Source: CAZPBN01 sp964584935 (GTDB lineage: Bacteria > Acidobacteriota > Aminicenantia > Aminicenantales > Aminicenantaceae). Taken from it: a stretch of 48,416 nt of DNA. Below the pieces are notes generated by a model. That model worked only from the letters and a program-made list of their open reading frames with translations. It was not told the origin of the DNA and did no database searches. The stretch covers positions 1 to 48,416 of the forward strand of contig CAZPBN010000020.1 in assembly GCA_964584935.1 (NCBI GenBank), given 5' to 3'. Positions 48,067 to 48,416 of this stretch are shown in pieces; positions within the stretch are counted from its first letter, which is position 1, and every line of letters begins with the position of its first letter. The position numbers and the translations under genes were made by a program.

Positions 48067-48095
48067 AATTTAACATATGGTTATTCTTATGTCAA
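48067..48095 (-). promoter_or_regulatory. promoter of the rplU operon
   Basis: Minus-strand TTGACA (48095-48090), 17-base spacer, TAAATT (48072-48067), about 40 bases before the rplU ATG. The -10 is a four-of-six match. Confidence 0.55.
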
Positions 48096-48177
48096 TTCTC
48101 AACATCTTTGAAATTTCTTGACAAAAAACATTCTTTTTCCTACTTTTATACTGTTTCTATAAATTGACTTATTCGCC

Positions 48178-48252
48178 GGGCGGTTAGCTCAGTGGTAGAG
48201 TACCGGTCTTACAAACCGGGGGTCACTGGTTCGAGCCCAGTACCGCCCACCA
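48178..48252 (+). tRNA. tRNA-Val (anticodon TAC)
   Basis: Acceptor GGGCGGT (48178-48184) pairs with ACCGCCC (48242-48248); discriminator A; CCA encoded (48250-48252). The anticodon stem CCGGT/ACCGG encloses CTTACAA, anticodon TAC. The T-arm has TTCGAGC. A TTGACA lies at 48118-48123 upstream with no well-spaced -10. Downstream to the end of the window no further gene is seen. Confidence 0.96.
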
Positions 48253-48416
48253 GAGTTTGTTTCATATTTCCAGGGGAAAAGAAGCTTTTCCGGTTGGTTT
48301 CCCTTTCAATCCTAATACCATAATTTCAGCGTAAATCAACAATTTTTGTGACATATTTGTGACGCATTGACTCACGTAAAATGTAACTTTGCATAAGCTA
48401 TTGCCTCATGAATAAT

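Noticed and set aside
48262..48300. GGAAAAG-AAG-CTTTTCC hairpin after tRNA-Val
   Set aside because: No T-run follows, so it is not called a terminator.

Overview
The window is a bacterial chromosome segment, AT-rich by eye. It carries conserved housekeeping operons, outer-membrane proteins and Lol/AMIN-type envelope genes, so the host is a Gram-negative bacterium. No gene fixes the phylum. The combination of a DUF4388/J-domain/TPR protein, a very large M14 peptidase, an ECF sigma/anti-sigma/polymer-forming membrane protein operon and a mitochondrial-type citrate synthase suggests an uncultured Acidobacteriota/Aminicenantota-like lineage; this is a low-confidence inference. There are no phages, intact transposases or CRISPR arrays. 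Mobile traces are limited to a small REP-like repeat family and decayed genes.

Layout. 0.1-2.9 kb (+): a LolA-like protein, then an ECF sigma factor, a zinc-finger anti-sigma factor and a polymer-forming membrane protein joined by ATGA overlaps. 3.0-6.7 kb (-): the translation operon rplM-rpsI-rpsB-tsf-pyrH-frr behind a clear promoter. 6.8-11.0 kb (-): a TPR lipoprotein and an amidase-GerMN-der group. 11.0-14.2 kb (-): tmRNA (tag ADTLPVAA), an outer-membrane barrel preceded by a tiny overlapping lipopeptide ORF, tRNA-Asp, and htpX-lemA. 14.2-14.8 kb: a non-coding block with a 9-base-period array. 14.8-16.1 kb (+): citrate synthase with its own promoter and a 17-base palindrome.

16.5-22.9 kb (-): a six-gene metabolic cluster (unrecognised 411-residue protein, SDR without its usual Tyr/Lys, cupin, PLP aminotransferase, homoserine dehydrogenase, aldehyde dehydrogenase). 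It is the best candidate here for an undescribed pathway. 23.2-24.0 kb (-): a scar with a truncated sugar ABC-transporter ATPase and a scrambled GH114/TM1410-like gene. 24.2-27.8 kb (+): murA, a HIT protein, a UPF0173 hydrolase, a NYN nuclease and a DUF2520 protein, ending at a terminator. 28.1-34.5 kb: murB, TPR and DnaJ/TPR proteins, then a split glutamine-dependent NAD synthetase (nitrilase + NadE) and rsmI.

34.5-38.6 kb: UDP-xylose synthase and a GT2 glycosyltransferase, then a less conserved patch (UPF0158 fragment, gluzincin lipoprotein, unknown lipoprotein) near REP-like repeats. 38.9-43.3 kb: large M14 peptidase, Hsp20 with a clear promoter and terminator, and a D-cysteine-desulfhydrase pseudogene with three lesions. 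43.3-48.0 kb (-): comF, a DksA/TraR protein, and the order rplU-rpmA-obgE-nadD-rsfS-rlmH. A tRNA-Val gene closes the window. Two ribosomal proteins have unusual low-complexity tails: acidic on S2 and strongly basic on L21.
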